The notes below the pieces were generated by a model. That model worked only from the letters and a program-made list of their open reading frames with translations. It was not told the origin of the DNA and searched no databases. The position numbers were made by a program, and so were the translations under genes. Positions 7,929 to 17,518 of a stretch of DNA of 64,000 nt are shown one piece after another (the stretch's first letter is position 1; every line of letters begins with the position of its first letter). Source of the stretch: Shewanella glacialimarina (lineage in GTDB: Bacteria; Pseudomonadota; Gammaproteobacteria; Enterobacterales; Shewanellaceae); assembly GCF_020511155.1 (NCBI RefSeq), contig NZ_CP041216.1:2604001-2668000 (forward strand), in the 5' to 3' direction.

Positions 7929-9167
7929 TTAGATTTTCTTAAATAACAGTGAAGCGTTGGTGCCACCAAATCCAAATGAATTACATAAAGCGTAATCAAA
8001 TTGATATTTACGTGAGGTATGGGCAACAAAATCTAAATCACAACCCTCATCAGGATTATCTAGATTGATTGTTGGTGGGATATGTTGATCTTGTAGAGCC
8101 AGTAAGGTAATAATCGCTTCAACTGACCCCGCAGCGCCTAGCAAATGACCCGTCATTGATTTAGTGGAGCTGACTAGCAAATCATAGGCATGTGCACCAA
8201 ATACCGACTTAACCGCCGCAGCTTCAGCTTTATCTCCGGCTGGTGTAGAAGTGCCGTGCGCATTAATATAACCAATCGACTCTTTAGTAATACCAGCATC
8301 ACTAATCGCATTCACCATAGCTGCGGCGGCACCTGCACCATCTGCAGGAGGAGATGTCATGTGAAACGCATCTCCGCTCATGCCAAAGCCGACTAGTTCG
8401 CCGTAAATTTTTGCACCACGAGCATTGGCGTGTTCATACTCTTCCATCACTAACACACCGGCACCATCACCAATAACAAAACCATCACGGTCTTTATCCC
8501 ATGGGCGACTGGCGGCTTGATAGTCATCGTTACGAGTAGATAAGGCTTTAGCTGAGCCAAAGCCGGCAACAGCTAATGGGCTAGTAACATCTTCAGCTCC
8601 GCCAGCAACCATTACATCTGCATCACCATAAGCAATAGTGCGCGCTGCAAAGCCAATGTTGTGAACACCTGTTGTACAAGCCGTCGTGACAGCGAAATTA
8701 GGACCGGTCATGCCATACATAATTGATAAATGACCTGAAATCATATTAATAATAGTACTAGGCACATAAAATGGTGAAACTTTACGAGGTCCGCCTTTGA
8801 GTAATGCGCTATGATTTTGCTCTATTAAATGCATTCCACCCATACCAGAACCTATTGCGGTGCCTACACGCTCTGGTCGCTCTAGGCTCATGTCTAAGCC
8901 AGAGTCCTTCATGGCTTGAATTCCTGCCGCCATGCCGTATTGGATAAATAGATCCATTTTACGGGCATCTTTTTTAGTTAAATATTGTTCAACATCAAAG
9001 TTTTTAACTGAGCCACTAAAGCGAGTACTGAATTCTGTAGCATCAAATTTAGTAATAGGCTCAATACCACTTTGACCAGCAAGTAACGCTTTCCAGGATG
9101 ATTCGACATCATTACCCACTGGAGTCACTAATCCTAGACCTGTAATAACAACTCGACGTTTAGACAT
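7929..9167 (-). CDS. fabF: beta-ketoacyl-[acyl-carrier-protein] synthase II
   Basis: Condenses malonyl-ACP with growing acyl-ACP in fatty-acid elongation and is important for palmitoleate to cis-vaccenate conversion. I start it at the ATG at 9167 (412 residues) because the in-frame GTG nine bases upstream lies inside the AAAGGTG ribosome-binding site. With that start, catalytic C164 (TTACTTG), H304 (NAHGTSTP) and H341 (MTGHLLG) fall exactly at the E. coli FabF positions. It is the last gene of the cluster, separated from acpP by about 200 bp containing a weak terminator, which probably lowers its expression relative to acpP. Confidence 0.96.
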   Translation of the reverse strand: MSKRRVVITGLGLVTPVGNDVESSWKALLAGQSGIEPITKFDATEFSTRFSGSVKNFDVEQYLTKKDARKMDLFIQYGMAAGIQAMKDSGLDMSLERPERVGTAIGSGMGGMHLIEQNHSALLKGGPRKVSPFYVPSTIINMISGHLSIMYGMTGPNFAVTTACTTGVHNIGFAARTIAYGDADVMVAGGAEDVTSPLAVAGFGSAKALSTRNDDYQAASRPWDKDRDGFVIGDGAGVLVMEEYEHANARGAKIYGELVGFGMSGDAFHMTSPPADGAGAAAAMVNAISDAGITKESIGYINAHGTSTPAGDKAEAAAVKSVFGAHAYDLLVSSTKSMTGHLLGAAGSVEAIITLLALQDQHIPPTINLDNPDEGCDLDFVAHTSRKYQFDYALCNSFGFGGTNASLLFKKI

Positions 9168-9318
9168 GATTTTCACCTTTTATTCTGAATGTACAATGCC
9201 AATGAGTCTAGCAACGGCGATTAACCGGAAGGAGAAATATAAAGAGAGGTTAACCTACTAGAACAGGCGTTTTATATGAATAGCTAAGACTGCTTACTTT
9301 TTCTTGGAGTGCCAGAAA

Positions 9319-9346
9319 CAAAAAAAGACGACAATAAATGCCGCCT
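9319..9346 (-). terminator. weak intrinsic terminator or attenuator between acpP and fabF
   Basis: On the minus strand an 8-bp stem (AGGCGGCA with TGTCGTCT, two G-U pairs) is followed by seven T. It follows acpP and precedes fabF in the same direction. The wobble pairs suggest partial termination, consistent with acpP needing far more transcript than fabF. Confidence 0.65.
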
Positions 9347-9364
9347 TTCTCTGTGAATTTTGGA

Positions 9365-9598
9365 TTACTGATTCTTAGAAACGTAATCGATCGCTGCTTG
9401 AACAGTAGTGATCTTTTCAGCTTCTTCATCAGGGATCTCGGTATCAAACTCTTCTTCTAGAGCCATAACCAATTCAACTGTGTCCAGAGAATCGGCACCT
9501 AAATCGTCCACGAAAGAAGCAGCAGATTTAACGTCTTCTTCTTTAACACCTAGTTGCTCAATAATGATTTTCTTTACACGTTCTTCGATGTTGCTCAT
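9365..9598 (-). CDS. acpP: acyl carrier protein
   Basis: Carries acyl intermediates on a 4'-phosphopantetheine arm during fatty-acid and lipid A synthesis. The 77-residue acidic protein has the attachment site DSL with S37 (counting Met), in [18 protein letters not shown], and the expected four-helix pattern. An AGGAAAGAGA ribosome-binding site precedes the ATG. It sits between fabG and fabF on the minus strand. A putative own promoter and a FadR-like palindrome lie in the 161-bp gap after fabG, so it can be transcribed separately from fabHDG. Confidence 0.98.
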   Translation of the reverse strand: MSNIEERVKKIIIEQLGVKEEDVKSAASFVDDLGADSLDTVELVMALEEEFDTEIPDEEAEKITTVQAAIDYVSKNQ

Positions 9599-9619
9599 TA
9601 GTTCTCTTTCCTATTCAAA

Positions 9620-9635
9620 TTACGCACTTGCGTAA
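9620..9635. repeat. perfect inverted repeat in the acpP leader
   Basis: TTACGCA (9620-9626) and TGCGTAA (9629-9635) form a perfect 7-bp inverted repeat with a 2-nt centre. It lies between the putative -10 and the acpP start, about 22 nt upstream of the ATG. It could be an operator or a short hairpin next to the ribosome-binding site. Confidence 0.5.
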
Positions 9636-9645
9636 GATTGCGAGT

Positions 9646-9673
9646 AGTTTATTCGATTTAGATAACATTGCAA
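9646..9673 (-). promoter_or_regulatory. acpP: putative acpP promoter
   Basis: On the minus strand TTGCAA (9673-9668) and TAAACT (9651-9646) are separated by 16 bp. Each matches four of six consensus bases. The hexamers lie about 50 bp upstream of the acpP start and directly downstream of the FadR-like palindrome. Confidence 0.45.
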
Positions 9674-9680
9674 GCTTAGA

Positions 9681-9701
9681 TTTTGTGGTCTAACCACAAA
9701 A
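9681..9701. promoter_or_regulatory. FadR-like palindromic operator upstream of acpP
   Basis: TTTTGTGGT (9681-9689) and ACCACAAAA (9693-9701) are perfect 9-bp arms around a 3-nt centre. The core TGGTCTAACCA matches the FadR consensus TGGTCNGACCA at all but one defined base. It lies about 8 bp upstream of the putative acpP -35 box, a position fitting an activator. No T-run follows on either strand, so it is not a terminator. FadR activation of fab genes is known in E. coli; its use here is inference. Confidence 0.5.
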
Positions 9702-9759
9702 AAAATCTGCCCTGCTTCTAACTCTGACTCAAATGAAGGTAGTTTCCTACCAATCGTCC

Positions 9760-10506
9760 TTAAACCATGTACATTCCGCCATTCACATGCAATGTTTCAC
9801 CTGTGATGTAAGCGGCTGAATCTGAGGCCAAAAACAATACTGCATTGGCAATTTCTTGCGCTTGCCCTAAACGTTCCATCGGAACTTGCGACATAATAGC
9901 CTGTTGCTGCTCTGGTGTCAGCTCATCTGTCATATCAGTCTGAATAAATCCAGGTGAAACAGCATTAACTGTTATTTGACGAGATGCAACCTCTCTTGCA
10001 AGAGATTTAGTAAATCCTATTAAACCGGCTTTAGCGGCAGAGTAATTGACTTGGCCAGCATTACCCATAGTACCAACAACAGATCCGATACTGATGATAC
10101 GCCCAAAACGCTTTTTCATCATAGATCGCATCACAGGCTTAGACAATTTAAATAATGAAGTTAAATTAGTGTCAATGATATCTTGCCACTCATCATCTTT
10201 CATTCTCATTAATAAATTATCACGTGTAATACCTGCATTATTCACGAGAATATCAACATCGCCAGCTTTTTCTTTAATTTGGCTAAATAAATGCGCCACA
10301 GATTCGCTATCTGTGACATTCAGCACAAGACCTAAACCTTTGTCGCCTAGATACTCTTGAATCGCTGCAGCGCCTTTCTCACTGGTTGCTGTACCAATGA
10401 CAACCGCGCCAGCTTGTACTAATGTTTCTGCAATTGCACGTCCAATACCGCGGCTTGCACCCGTGACAAGTGCCACTTTACCTTCTAAATTAAAGCTAAT
10501 ACTCAT
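9760..10506 (-). CDS. fabG: 3-oxoacyl-[acyl-carrier-protein] reductase
   Basis: Reduces 3-ketoacyl-ACP to 3-hydroxyacyl-ACP with NADPH in the elongation cycle. It is a classical short-chain dehydrogenase of 248 residues: TGASRGIG for cofactor binding (residues 15-22), NNAG at 89-92, and the catalytic S142, Y155 and K159 (NYSAAK). The gene starts 9 bp downstream of fabD with an AAGGAAT ribosome-binding site and is part of the plsX-fabH-fabD-fabG operon. Confidence 0.96.
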   Translation of the reverse strand: MSISFNLEGKVALVTGASRGIGRAIAETLVQAGAVVIGTATSEKGAAAIQEYLGDKGLGLVLNVTDSESVAHLFSQIKEKAGDVDILVNNAGITRDNLLMRMKDDEWQDIIDTNLTSLFKLSKPVMRSMMKKRFGRIISIGSVVGTMGNAGQVNYSAAKAGLIGFTKSLAREVASRQITVNAVSPGFIQTDMTDELTPEQQQAIMSQVPMERLGQAQEIANAVLFLASDSAAYITGETLHVNGGMYMV

Positions 10507-10515
10507 TATTATTCC

Positions 10516-11442
10516 TTACTCAGTTAATGCAGCAAATGATGCAACATCATTGACTGCTTGGGCTGAAACAGATTTATTAATTCTTTTTGTCAAACCAGTT
10601 AATACTTTACCCGGTCCCATTTCAACTAATTCAGTGACACCTTTTTCGGCCATATAATTCACGGTATCGCTCCAACGAACCGGGCAATACAACTGGCGTA
10701 CTAACGCATCTTTTATATCTTCGCCAAGTGTAGGCATTGCCACATCAACATTATTAATGACATTAATTACCGGGACTGAAAATGAAATATCAGCTAAGGC
10801 CTGAGCTAGTTTATCTGCCGCAGGCTTCATCAGGGCACAATGAGATGGCACGCTTACTGGCAATGCTACAACCATTTTAGCGCCAGCCGCTTTACACGCA
10901 GCTGCTGCGCGTTCGACGGCGTTTTTCTCTCCGGCTATAACGACCTGTCCTGGGCTGTTGTAGTTAACAGGACTGACCACATCTCCTTGTGCTGAGGCTT
11001 CACATGCTGTTGCAATTGCATCATCGTCTAGACCAATGATGGCGTACATAGCACCGGTTCCTGCAGGAACGGCTTGTTGCATTAATTGACCACGAAGTTC
11101 TACTAACTTAACCGCGTCTGTAAATTGCATAACACCTGCACACACAAGTGCTGAATATTCACCTAAACTATGACCAGCAAGATAAGCTGGCATGGCTTTA
11201 CCGCTAGCTTGATAAGCACGCCAAATAGCCACACTTGCGGTAAGTAATGCTGGCTGGGTTTTATCCGTTTCATTTAATGATTCTGCTGGTCCGTCTTTTA
11301 CAAGCGCCCATAAATCATAGCCAAGTACCTGTGAAGCCTCGGCAAATGTTTGTGCAACCACATCATGTTCTTGGGCTAAGTCAGCTAACATACCGACAGC
11401 TTGTGAACCTTGACCCGGAAATACAAAAGCCACATTTTCCAT
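10516..11442 (-). CDS. fabD: malonyl-CoA:[acyl-carrier-protein] S-malonyltransferase
   Basis: Transfers malonyl from CoA to ACP, supplying the extender unit of fatty-acid synthesis. The 308-residue protein shows FPGQGSQ at residues 8-14, the nucleophile S92 in GHSLGEY and the catalytic H201 in SVPSHCALM, both at the positions of the E. coli enzyme. It sits between fabH and fabG in the same operon, with a CAGGTAA ribosome-binding site. Confidence 0.97.
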   Translation of the reverse strand: MENVAFVFPGQGSQAVGMLADLAQEHDVVAQTFAEASQVLGYDLWALVKDGPAESLNETDKTQPALLTASVAIWRAYQASGKAMPAYLAGHSLGEYSALVCAGVMQFTDAVKLVELRGQLMQQAVPAGTGAMYAIIGLDDDAIATACEASAQGDVVSPVNYNSPGQVVIAGEKNAVERAAAACKAAGAKMVVALPVSVPSHCALMKPAADKLAQALADISFSVPVINVINNVDVAMPTLGEDIKDALVRQLYCPVRWSDTVNYMAEKGVTELVEMGPGKVLTGLTKRINKSVSAQAVNDVASFAALTE

Positions 11443-11471
11443 TGTTAATTACCTGTATTAAATTAAAGAAA

Positions 11472-12431
11472 TTAGAAGCGAACTAACGCACTGCCCCAAG
11501 CAAATCCTGCTCCAAAGGCTTCTAAAAGTAATAATTGACCTCGTTGAATTCGACCATCTCGTACCGCTTCATCTAGCGCAATCGGCACAGATGCGGCAGA
11601 GGTATTACCATGCCTTGCTAAAGTTAAAACGACTTTATCTAAACTCATGTTCAATTTTTTAGCGGTCGCATTAATAATTCTAAAATTAGCTTGATGTGGG
11701 ACTAACCAATCAATTTCAGATTTATCGATATTATTAATTCGCAGTGTTTCAGTCACTACATTTGATAGTTGAGTAACCGCCACTTTAAATACATCGTTGC
11801 CCTTCATTGTCATATAACCGACCGCTTCTGAGGATTCATTAGCGCGTGGAGGGAATGAGCATTTCAACAAATCACCCTGGCTGCCATCTGCGTAGATATG
11901 AGTATTAATAATTCCAGGGGTATCGCTAACGCCAATCACGACAGCACCGGCACCATCACCGAATAAAATAACCGTTGAACGATCGTCAGGTCCACACATG
12001 CGTGATAATACATCAGCGCCAATAACTAACACTTTTTTAGCCGCGCCAGTTTTAACAAATTGGTCTGCTACGGATAACGCGTAAACAAACCCTGAACACG
12101 CAGCGGCAATATCAAAAGCAGGGATTTGTTTAACACCTAACATGGCTTGAATTTCGCAAGCTGCGGCAGGAAAAGCATTGGGGGCACTCGTGGTACCACA
12201 CACAATCATGTCAAGATCAGTCGCTTCGATACCCGCCATCTCAAGCGCTTTAAGTGCAGCTTGATAACCCATAGTCGACACGGACTCATCAGAGGCTGCT
12301 ATACGGCGTTCTGAGATGCCTGTTCGATCCATAATCCATTGATCACTGGTGTCGACCATTTTTTCTAAATCTTGATTACTGCGCACTTGCACAGGCAGAT
12401 AACTACCTGTTCCGAGAATTTTTGTATGCAT
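11472..12431 (-). CDS. fabH: beta-ketoacyl-[acyl-carrier-protein] synthase III
   Basis: Starts fatty-acid synthesis by condensing acetyl-CoA with malonyl-ACP. The 319-residue thiolase-fold protein has the catalytic triad C112 (AACSGF), H246 (VPHQAN) and N276 (RHGNTSAA). The ATG lies 9 bp after the plsX stop with no clear ribosome-binding site, so coupled translation with plsX is likely. Order plsX-fabH-fabD-fabG matches E. coli. Confidence 0.97.
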   Translation of the reverse strand: MHTKILGTGSYLPVQVRSNQDLEKMVDTSDQWIMDRTGISERRIAASDESVSTMGYQAALKALEMAGIEATDLDMIVCGTTSAPNAFPAAACEIQAMLGVKQIPAFDIAAACSGFVYALSVADQFVKTGAAKKVLVIGADVLSRMCGPDDRSTVILFGDGAGAVVIGVSDTPGIINTHIYADGSQGDLLKCSFPPRANESSEAVGYMTMKGNDVFKVAVTQLSNVVTETLRINNIDKSEIDWLVPHQANFRIINATAKKLNMSLDKVVLTLARHGNTSAASVPIALDEAVRDGRIQRGQLLLLEAFGAGFAWGSALVRF

Positions 12432-12440
12432 ATGATGTGA

Positions 12441-13469
12441 TCAGCTATTGATGTCTAAAAGAATCGACTCCAAACGATCATTGATCATTTCAGGAAGACG
12501 ACGTTTCGCTTCAGTTGCTGCTAAATTAATGGCTTGTAGATAGGCAGCTTCATCAGCGTTTCCATGACTCTTTACTACTATTCCGCGCAATCCTATCAGA
12601 CTTGCACCGTTATAGTGGTCGGGGTTCATCTTACTGAGTACAGCTTGTATGCGTGGCGCGATGAGTTTGGATAATAAACGAACAAATATACCGCTATTTA
12701 AACCACGTTTTAACTGGTGAACTAAAAGCTTGGCAATACCTTCTGAGGTTTTTAAAGTAATGTTGCCGACAAAACCGTCGCACACTATTACATCTAAATT
12801 GCCGGTGTAGATTTCATCACCTTCGACGAAACCAACATAATTGAGTTGATCTGTGTGTTGCAGAAGACGTCCGGCTTGTTGTACTTGATCGTTACCTTTA
12901 ATCTCTTCTATGCCGACATTTAATAAAGCCACTTTAGGACGAGATTTTTTATGCACCGCTTCGCACAACACCGAGCCCATAACCGCAAACTGAAATAAGG
13001 TTTCTGAATCACATGCGACATTAGCGCCTAAGTCTAACAAATAAACGGGCTTACCCGTTACCGTCGGTAAACACGACACTAGAGCCGGCCGGTCAATGCC
13101 AGGTAGGGTTTTCAACAGCACTTTTGCCATTGCCATTAACGCACCAGTATTGCCTGCACTAATACAAGCTTCAGCTTTTCCATCTCTGACTTGTTCTAGG
13201 GCAACGCGCATTGAACTATTTTTACGAGTACGTAAAGCATGTACAGGTCTATCATCCATAGTCACTACTTCTGTAGTATGGATTCGTTCAATTCGAGATA
13301 AAATAGCTGGGTCAGCTAGAGAGAGAAATGGTTCAATTTCAGCTTGATTGCCGATAAGAATAATATGTATAGAGGAATTAGATTTAAGTGCCTGCAAGGC
13401 TGCAGGCACTGTGACGTGGGGACCATGATCACCCCCCATCGCATCTAACGCGAGCGTCAGATTCGTCAT
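12441..13469 (-). CDS. plsX: phosphate acyltransferase
   Basis: Converts acyl-ACP to acyl-phosphate, the substrate of PlsY in phospholipid synthesis, at the inner face of the membrane. The 342-residue protein begins with the family signature [12 protein letters not shown] (residues 5-16) and has [10 protein letters not shown] near residue 110. It follows rpmF by about 15 bp and precedes fabH by 9 bp, as in enterobacteria. The cluster links ribosomal protein L32 to lipid synthesis. Confidence 0.96.
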   Translation of the reverse strand: MTNLTLALDAMGGDHGPHVTVPAALQALKSNSSIHIILIGNQAEIEPFLSLADPAILSRIERIHTTEVVTMDDRPVHALRTRKNSSMRVALEQVRDGKAEACISAGNTGALMAMAKVLLKTLPGIDRPALVSCLPTVTGKPVYLLDLGANVACDSETLFQFAVMGSVLCEAVHKKSRPKVALLNVGIEEIKGNDQVQQAGRLLQHTDQLNYVGFVEGDEIYTGNLDVIVCDGFVGNITLKTSEGIAKLLVHQLKRGLNSGIFVRLLSKLIAPRIQAVLSKMNPDHYNGASLIGLRGIVVKSHGNADEAAYLQAINLAATEAKRRLPEMINDRLESILLDINS

Positions 13470-13484
13470 TAGGTCGTCAACAAA

Positions 13485-13655
13485 TTACTTGTTGATAACC
13501 TTTACACCGCGGTAAAAACCATCAGCAGTCACATTGTGACGTAGATGTAATTCACCGCTAGTTGCGTCTACAGATAATTGAGCAGTGCTCAATGAATCAT
13601 GTGAACGGCGCATTCCGCGCTTTGAACGAGATTTTTTATTCTGTTGTACAGCCAT
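13485..13655 (-). CDS. rpmF: 50S ribosomal protein L32
   Basis: A 56-residue basic protein beginning [20 protein letters not shown], the L32 signature, ending VIN-K before TAA. It is a component of the large ribosomal subunit. The gene is preceded by a clear AGGAGA ribosome-binding site and lies between yceD and plsX, its usual place. The zinc-binding cysteines of some L32 proteins are absent, so this is the C-minus form common in gammaproteobacteria. Confidence 0.96.
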   Translation of the reverse strand: MAVQQNKKSRSKRGMRRSHDSLSTAQLSVDATSGELHLRHNVTADGFYRGVKVINK

Positions 13656-13673
13656 TTGACTTGTCTCCTACGA

Positions 13674-14198
13674 TTACTTGCTCTTCAGTTTTTGTAACAC
13701 TGCAAACGGATTTGGACGCTCCTCATGAGCGGGGTCGATCTCGCCTACAACTATATCTTTCGATCCCAAACTGCAATCAGAATCTTCATGCACTGGGATA
13801 ATCGGCATAGCGACTATCAATTCATCTTCAATCAATTGATGCAGACGTACTTCACCAATATCATTACACTCAATTGGGTCATACGCATCCGGGAGCTCAT
13901 CGATTTCTGTTTCATTCTTACAAGGACTGAAACAAAACTCGACCGTAACCTCAGTAGTATATTGTGTCATGCAACGTTGACATAGCAGAGTGAGCTCCGT
14001 CACAGCCTTCCCGCGAAGGTAGACTATCCCCTGTAAGTCGACACCACATTCCAACGACACAACTACGTCGGAACAGTCGCCGGCACATAACTCATTTAAT
14101 CGCTTATTCAGCTTACCAGGAACTATGCCATTATAACGAAGGCTGCTACTGGCGGCGCGAAAAGGATCAATTGAAACCGGTATCTTTACTGTTTGCAT
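13674..14198 (-). CDS. yceD: DUF177 family protein YceD
   Basis: Small cytoplasmic protein encoded upstream of rpmF across bacteria and plants; in E. coli it affects 23S rRNA accumulation. The 174-residue protein has the conserved central CQRC (about residues 74-77) and an acidic C-terminal half. It is the first gene of the yceD-rpmF-plsX-fab cluster, with TTGACT and TATAAT boxes upstream. The -10 box lies so close to the ATG that the leader would be very short. The molecular mechanism of the family is not settled. Confidence 0.9.
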   Translation of the reverse strand: MQTVKIPVSIDPFRAASSSLRYNGIVPGKLNKRLNELCAGDCSDVVVSLECGVDLQGIVYLRGKAVTELTLLCQRCMTQYTTEVTVEFCFSPCKNETEIDELPDAYDPIECNDIGEVRLHQLIEDELIVAMPIIPVHEDSDCSLGSKDIVVGEIDPAHEERPNPFAVLQKLKSK

Positions 14199-14209
14199 AA
14201 GGCGCGCAT

Positions 14210-14236
14210 ATTATAGTTTGAAAACGTTGGAGTCAA
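14210..14236 (-). promoter_or_regulatory. promoter of the yceD-rpmF-plsX-fab operon
   Basis: On the minus strand TTGACT (14236-14231) and a consensus TATAAT (14215-14210) are separated by 15 bp; a shifted TAATAT gives 17 bp. The -10 begins about 17 bp upstream of the yceD ATG, so the message would have a very short 5' leader. Confidence 0.6.
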
Positions 14237-14432
14237 AGAAAATTTCTGCAAAATGCACTAAAATCTACCCTAAGATATATTCAAGCTCTCTATCACTACC
14301 AACATTAAATTTGAATGATAGCAAATTTTACCCAACAGTCCCTGCATACACAAGCATTTGCAGCGATATTTACCGCATATTAACGATTAATGGTAAACTT
14401 TGTGCTATCAAAGACTGATTAGATAAGAAATC

Positions 14433-15047
14433 ATGCCTATAAAGTTAATTTTAGCCTCGACATCCGTTTACCGTCAGCAACTATTATCTAAATTAAATTA
14501 TCCATTTACTGCTATTAACCCCAATATTGATGAATCACCACTAACAGATGAAACAGCAATACAGTTGGTTGAGCGTCTAGCACGGCAAAAAGCATTGGCG
14601 GGCAGTGCATTAATCGCTGCGGACACATCATCACAACACAATAAGCATAGCAATATCGTTATTGGCTCTGATCAAGTGGCACTTATAAATGGTGACATAG
14701 TGGGTAAACCCCACACGGCTGAAAATGCGATTAAGCAACTCACTCAAGCTTCAGGTCAAGCGATAACCTTTTATACTGGACTTGCGGTTTATTGCGCTGA
14801 TACCAAAGTAATGCACAGTTGTGTTGAACCTTTTACGGTTCACTTCAGACAGTTAACAGAGGCTCAAATTCGCTATTACGTAAATACAGAACAGCCGCTT
14901 TACTGCGCTGGTAGTTTCAAAAGTGAGGGATTAGGCATTGCACTGTTTGACAAGCTTGAAGGCGACGATCCCAATACACTTATTGGCTTACCACTCATAA
15001 AGCTTATTGATTTATTAGCATTGCAAGGTATTGATGTATTGGCATAG
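14433..15047 (+). CDS. yceF: Maf family nucleoside triphosphate pyrophosphatase (7-methyl-GTP type)
   Basis: Hydrolyses modified nucleotides such as 7-methyl-GTP, cleaning the nucleotide pool. The 204-residue protein has the Maf SxxR motif in ASTSVYR (residues 8-14), GSDQVA near residue 76 and [11 protein letters not shown] near residue 155, closely resembling E. coli YceF. It is divergent from yceD here. Enterobacteria have the same neighbourhood, but with rluC and yceF adjacent; here a HAD phosphatase gene lies between. Confidence 0.92.
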   Translation: MPIKLILASTSVYRQQLLSKLNYPFTAINPNIDESPLTDETAIQLVERLARQKALAGSALIAADTSSQHNKHSNIVIGSDQVALINGDIVGKPHTAENAIKQLTQASGQAITFYTGLAVYCADTKVMHSCVEPFTVHFRQLTEAQIRYYVNTEQPLYCAGSFKSEGLGIALFDKLEGDDPNTLIGLPLIKLIDLLALQGIDVLA

Positions 15048-15075
15048 CCACCTTACCCATTAGACCAGATTTATT

Positions 15076-15113
15076 TACCTTTAATTTAATGCCTAACACA
15101 TTAGATTAAAGGT
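15076..15113. terminator. long hairpin at the convergent ends of yceF and the HAD gene
   Basis: TACCTTTAATTTAATG pairs with CATTAGATTAAAGGTA with one mismatch around a short loop. The stem includes the HAD gene stop codon. No strong T-run follows, so it may act as a weak terminator or as an RNA 3'-end stabiliser for both convergent transcripts. Confidence 0.5.
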
Positions 15114-15753
15114 AATGAACTAATTCAGCGACACTATCGACAATGGCTAATGGATTGGCTGTTTGCAGTTGTTCAACCAAATTAGCACCATAACTTACTC
15201 CAATAGCGGCTACGCCGGCATTATTAGCCATATGCAAATCATGAACCGAATCCCCAATCATCACAGCTCGATAGGCGGGCACATTAAAATGTGCAAGCAG
15301 AGAATCAATCATCATAGGATCAGGTTTACTTTTCATTTCGTCAGCACAACGACTCGCAGCAAAATAATGCCCCATACCACTGAGCGCTAATACCCTGTCC
15401 AAGCCCGGGCGGCCTTTACCTGTGGCAATCGCTAATGTGTAACCATGGATAAAAAGCTGCTTTAATAACAGTTCACTACCCTCGAATAATGGGCTAACTG
15501 TATTAGCTGATAAGAAATGGTGTCTATAACGACTAACAATATCTTCATGCAGATGAACTAAATCAATGAATAAAATATTCAGTATTTTGGGTAATGAAAG
15601 GCCTATCAAGTCGCGAATAGCACGTTCACTTGGCACCTCAATACTAAGATCATGAGCCGCGGCTTGCATGCAGCTCACAATGGCCCCGATGGAATCCATT
15701 AAGGTGCCATCCCAATCAAAAATAACTAAATCATATTTATGTTGCAACGCCAT
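15106..15753 (-). CDS. HAD superfamily hydrolase (phosphoglycolate phosphatase-like)
   Basis: Probable small-molecule phosphatase. It contains FDWDGTLMDS (motif I, two catalytic aspartates), a helical cap, ATGKGRPGL (motif II region) and KPDPMMIDSLL followed by MIGDSVHDLHMANNAG (motifs III and IV). I use the ATG at 15753 (215 residues). The longer frame opens at a TTG at 15783, three bases from the rluC stop, without a better ribosome-binding site. It follows rluC closely and is probably co-transcribed with it. The substrate is unknown; Gph-type phosphatases act on phosphoglycolate or similar compounds. Confidence 0.87.
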   Translation of the reverse strand: MALQHKYDLVIFDWDGTLMDSIGAIVSCMQAAAHDLSIEVPSERAIRDLIGLSLPKILNILFIDLVHLHEDIVSRYRHHFLSANTVSPLFEGSELLLKQLFIHGYTLAIATGKGRPGLDRVLALSGMGHYFAASRCADEMKSKPDPMMIDSLLAHFNVPAYRAVMIGDSVHDLHMANNAGVAAIGVSYGANLVEQLQTANPLAIVDSVAELVHYL

Positions 15754-15785
15754 TTCATTCACTTTTTCAGTTATCACAACCAATA

Positions 15786-16742
15786 TTAAATCTTGTTCAG
15801 TTTTTCTAGCGTTTTTAACAACACATCATCCAACGGCGCACTAACCTGCATTGTGGTATCGGTTTCAGGATGGGTAAACTTCAATTCTGCTGCATGTAAA
15901 AATAAGCGGTTTAAACCTATAGCACGCATGCTGTCGTCAAATTTTTGCTCGCTATACTTATCATCGCAGGCAATAGCATGACCAGCAAATTGACAGTGAA
16001 CTCGGATCTGATGAGTTCGACCCGTCACTGGGCTTGCTTTTACTAACGTTGCGCCGTCAAAGCGCTGCATAATCCGGTATCGCGTTTCGCATTCCTTTCC
16101 TTCCGGATTGACCCTCACTATACGCTCACCAGATTTTAAGGTAATTTTTAACAAGGGAGCTTTTATGACTTTGTCTTTTGCCTGCCAATCGCCACGTACT
16201 AATGCTAAATAATCTTTTTGCATTGTTTTGCTGCGTAGCTGCTCATGTAGGTGTTTTAACGCGCTGCGTTTTTTAGCCACCAATAAGACCCCTGAGGTAT
16301 CTTTATCTAAGCGATGTACCAGCTCTAAAAACTTTTGTTGAGGTCGTAGCGAACGCAAACCTTCGATCACACCGTAATCAACCCCACTGCCACCATGTAC
16401 AGCGATTCCAGCGGGTTTATTCAATACGATAAGAAACTTATCTTCATGAATAATTCGCTCTTCTAACTGAGAGACTCTGGATAAATTAGGTGACGGTGCT
16501 GTACGATTATCTTTTTCTGCCACTCTAACCGGCGGAATACGAACAACATCATCTATTTGAAGTTTATACTCAGGTTTAATTCGCTTCTTATTAACTCTGA
16601 CCTCACCTTTTCGCACGATTCGATAAATCATGCTTTTAGGAACGCCTTTAAGCTTAGTTAATAGAAAATTATCAATTCGTTGTTCAACATTATCTTCGTC
16701 TATGGTGACGAAGTGAACTTGGGGGGTAGTTTCAGTATTCAT
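15786..16742 (-). CDS. rluC: 23S rRNA pseudouridine(955/2504/2580) synthase
   Basis: Isomerises three uridines of 23S rRNA. The 318-residue protein has an N-terminal S4 RNA-binding domain (about 15-75), then the RluA-type catalytic domain with HRLDKDTSGVLLVAKK, which contains the catalytic aspartate, and TGRTHQIRVH near residue 240. It is divergent from rne, as in E. coli, where rluC assignment is supported by this neighbourhood. RluD and RluA are the close alternatives, but context favours RluC. Confidence 0.92.
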   Translation of the reverse strand: MNTETTPQVHFVTIDEDNVEQRIDNFLLTKLKGVPKSMIYRIVRKGEVRVNKKRIKPEYKLQIDDVVRIPPVRVAEKDNRTAPSPNLSRVSQLEERIIHEDKFLIVLNKPAGIAVHGGSGVDYGVIEGLRSLRPQQKFLELVHRLDKDTSGVLLVAKKRSALKHLHEQLRSKTMQKDYLALVRGDWQAKDKVIKAPLLKITLKSGERIVRVNPEGKECETRYRIMQRFDGATLVKASPVTGRTHQIRVHCQFAGHAIACDDKYSEQKFDDSMRAIGLNRLFLHAAELKFTHPETDTTMQVSAPLDDVLLKTLEKLNKI

Positions 16743-17001
16743 GATGCGCCAATTTGTGAGAACGTCGCTATTGTAGCTTATTTCAATAAAACTTGGCTAT
16801 CACAAGCGCAGGGCAATCATACTCTCTTATATAAATGCTGCTTTATAAACCAAGACGGTATGCATGAACGGCGTATAAAGGAACAAGAAGTGGCCGCATT
16901 CGAAGAAAAAGTGAGATAAGTAATACTATTATTAGCGCAGCATTCGCTGTCCCAAGTTAGTATCTAAAACAATCACCACTTAAAAGATTATAGGCTTTTG
17001 A

Positions 17002-17030
17002 TTGCCGAACTTAGCTAATATTGCTATATT
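17002..17030 (+). promoter_or_regulatory. rne: putative rne promoter
   Basis: TTGCCG (17002-17007) and TATATT (17025-17030) are separated by 17 bp and match four and five consensus bases. A transcript from here would have a leader of about 480 nt, in keeping with the long autoregulatory leader of rne in relatives. The rest of the 16743-17518 gap is AT-rich and holds no credible gene. Confidence 0.4.
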
Positions 17031-17370
17031 TGCGCATTGAATGAGGACAAACCGTGGATAAACTGTTCACAACCTATTCAATTAATGAAATTCAGTGCAA
17101 TTTACACATGAACTTTATCGGTAGCAAATCATTGATTCGCAAATTATAAGTTTTTAAAACACGTCATTATTATGTGTTTATAATTAAACCGTAAGTTTAG
17201 TCTAAAAAAATGTAAAAACTGCCTGATTTCACCGCCAAATTCGAACAATATTTTAGCTTGTTATCAAACAACCGATTCGATTAGGCATTACTGGAAAAGA
17301 CTGATATTTATGGGGTTGGTTGCAATGCAACGGATTCCTTGTTTTTGTAAACATTAGAAAATAAGCCATA

Positions 17371-17518
17371 AATTAGGCCGCGACACGCAGAGAATGCGTT
17401 TAACAGTCGTACTGCGCGCCTATATAGCCTGTAACAAGCCGTGAGGCTGCTAACTATTCGCAGGCCCGTAATGCAAATAATTGTTGTTTGATGACCTTTA
17501 TAGAAGAATCACGTCATC
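17371..17518 (+). promoter_or_regulatory. rne: structured 5' leader of rne (rne5-type autoregulatory element)
   Basis: The last 150 bases before rne are GC-richer than the AT-rich sequence upstream and contain several complementary segments, including AACAAGCCGTGAGG. In gammaproteobacteria the rne 5' untranslated region folds into a conserved element that RNase E itself cleaves to limit its own synthesis. Position and composition fit; the fold was not computed. Confidence 0.55.

Noticed and set aside
9168..9364. extra gene in the gap between fabF and acpP
   Set aside because: The 65-codon frame across it overlaps acpP in another frame and spans a terminator hairpin; no ribosome-binding site is seen.
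16680..16919. 79-codon open frame on the plus strand between rluC and rne
   Set aside because: It starts inside the antisense of rluC, has no ribosome-binding site, and its residues look like random translation. I treat the gap as non-coding.
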